Source of the DNA: Rhizosaccharibacter radicis
GTDB lineage: Bacteria; Pseudomonadota; Alphaproteobacteria; Acetobacterales; Acetobacteraceae
Assembly: GCA_024508355.1 (NCBI GenBank)
Contig: JAMZEJ010000002.1
Span: forward strand, 62,001-126,000
Direction of reading: 5' to 3'
DNA: 64,000 nt
Part shown: piece by piece, positions 63,613-64,000 of the stretch
Layout of the letters: the number at the start of each line of letters is the position of its first letter
How positions within the stretch are numbered: the stretch's first letter is position 1
Made by a program: the position numbers and the translations under genes
Notes under the pieces: generated by a model
Seen by the model: the letters and a program-made list of their open reading frames with translations, nothing else
Databases searched by the model: none
What the model was told of the DNA's origin: nothing

Positions 63613-64000
63613 GGGGATGTTCCTTCCTGCTCGATGATGGACGGATCCGTCTTCCACGGCACGTAGGTGGCGGCGTTCTCGGAGGTGACGAGCGTGGGCT
63701 CGATCAGCACCACGGGCGACGGCGGCTTCCGGCCGTGCACGATGCCGACACCGAGCGCGTATGCCTTGGCCGCCATGCCGTACGGGTCCTGCGCGGCCGA
63801 CGCCCTGATCAGGGCGCCCGGCGCCCGGAGCGCCTTGGCGACATCGGGCGAACCATCCACCGAGGTGATGAAGAACTCGTCGCGGTGCAGCTGCCGGGCC
63901 GCCAGCTCCATGCCGATGGCGGTGGGATCGTTGATCGCGAAGATCGCGTCGATCTTCGGGAACCTGGTCAGCAGTCCGGTGCCTTTCGCGAGGCCGCCCT
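63609..64000 (-). CDS. Sugar ABC transporter substrate-binding protein (partial)
   Basis: The C-terminal 130 or so residues of a type I periplasmic binding protein; the gene runs off the right edge. The visible part (FPKIDAIFAINDPTAIGMEL, FITSVDGSPDVAKAL, ASAAQDPYGMAAKAYALG) aligns without gaps to the binding protein at 20.2 kb, so the two are paralogues. It is cotranscribed and overlaps the polyol dehydrogenase gene by four bases. Confidence 0.88.
   Translation of the reverse strand, partial: GGLAKGTGLLTRFPKIDAIFAINDPTAIGMELAARQLHRDEFFITSVDGSPDVAKALRAPGALIRASAAQDPYGMAAKAYALGVGIVHGRKPPSPVVLIEPTLVTSENAATYVPWKTDPSIIEQEGTSP

Noticed and set aside
1-64000. CRISPR arrays, rRNA, tRNA, phage or conjugation genes
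   Set aside because: No regularly spaced repeats, RNA signatures or hallmark proteins were found on either strand.

Overview
This window is GC-rich DNA from an alphaproteobacterium. An acetic-acid-bacteria relative (Acetobacteraceae, Rhodospirillales) is the likeliest source. The pointers are the miaB-phoH-ybeY-corC operon, the TamA/TamB pair, a GAAC-N7-GAAC SOS box in front of dinB (the alphaproteobacterial LexA type), very high third-position GC, and many genes that start with GTG or TTG. There are no rRNA or tRNA genes, CRISPR arrays, phage modules or intact insertion sequences. It reads as ordinary chromosome with many short operons on alternating strands.

Positions 1-17,400: an amino-sugar catabolic set comes first, split by about 9 kb of unrelated genes. 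It comprises a FucP/NagP-type sugar importer, glucosamine-6-phosphate deaminase nagB, then murQ and nagA. Together these would import and break down GlcNAc and recycled MurNAc-6-phosphate to fructose-6-phosphate. Between them lie an acrylyl-CoA-reductase-like enzyme, a MmyB-type regulator, a GIN-domain secreted protein, a fluoride riboswitch with a leader ORF and the fluoride channel crcB, a CorA-type transporter, an HxlR regulator divergent from an NmrA-like reductase, and dinB under an SOS box. Next come a short-chain dehydrogenase, a Yellow/royal-jelly family secreted protein and a small lipoprotein preceded by a run of 14 G.

Positions 17,400-43,000: a GMC oxidoreductase, about 1 kb of decayed sequence, a three-gene sugar ABC importer (ATPase, permease, binding protein), an exported M3 oligopeptidase, another SDR and an Mfd-family protein. 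A chemoreceptor translationally coupled to a small periplasmic cupredoxin follows. Then come a DNA-ligase/ligase-associated exonuclease pair, a YidB-like protein, a secreted Ala/Pro-rich protein, a fatty-acid hydroxylase-type membrane protein, an orphan receiver, a TPR/glycosyltransferase-like protein coupled to a secreted protein, and a zinc alcohol dehydrogenase.

Positions 43,000-64,000: an exported M1-type peptidase, an old-yellow-enzyme homologue divergent from a second HxlR regulator, a DUF4239 membrane protein, tamA-tamB (outer-membrane assembly), a lysophospholipid acyltransferase, the miaB-phoH-ybeY-corC operon (tRNA modification, rRNA maturation, ion/stress functions), a small membrane protein, and the 3' part of another sugar-importer operon. 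That last operon has a binding protein paralogous to the one at 20.2 kb, coupled to a polyol/sugar-type dehydrogenase.

The observations most worth pursuing are the fluoride riboswitch that appears to act through a 16-codon leader ORF coupled to crcB, the cupredoxin-chemoreceptor pair whose cupredoxin lacks one canonical copper-ligand histidine, the G14 tract at a lipoprotein ribosome-binding site, and an HxlR gene that has no standard start codon where homology and its Shine-Dalgarno place the start.
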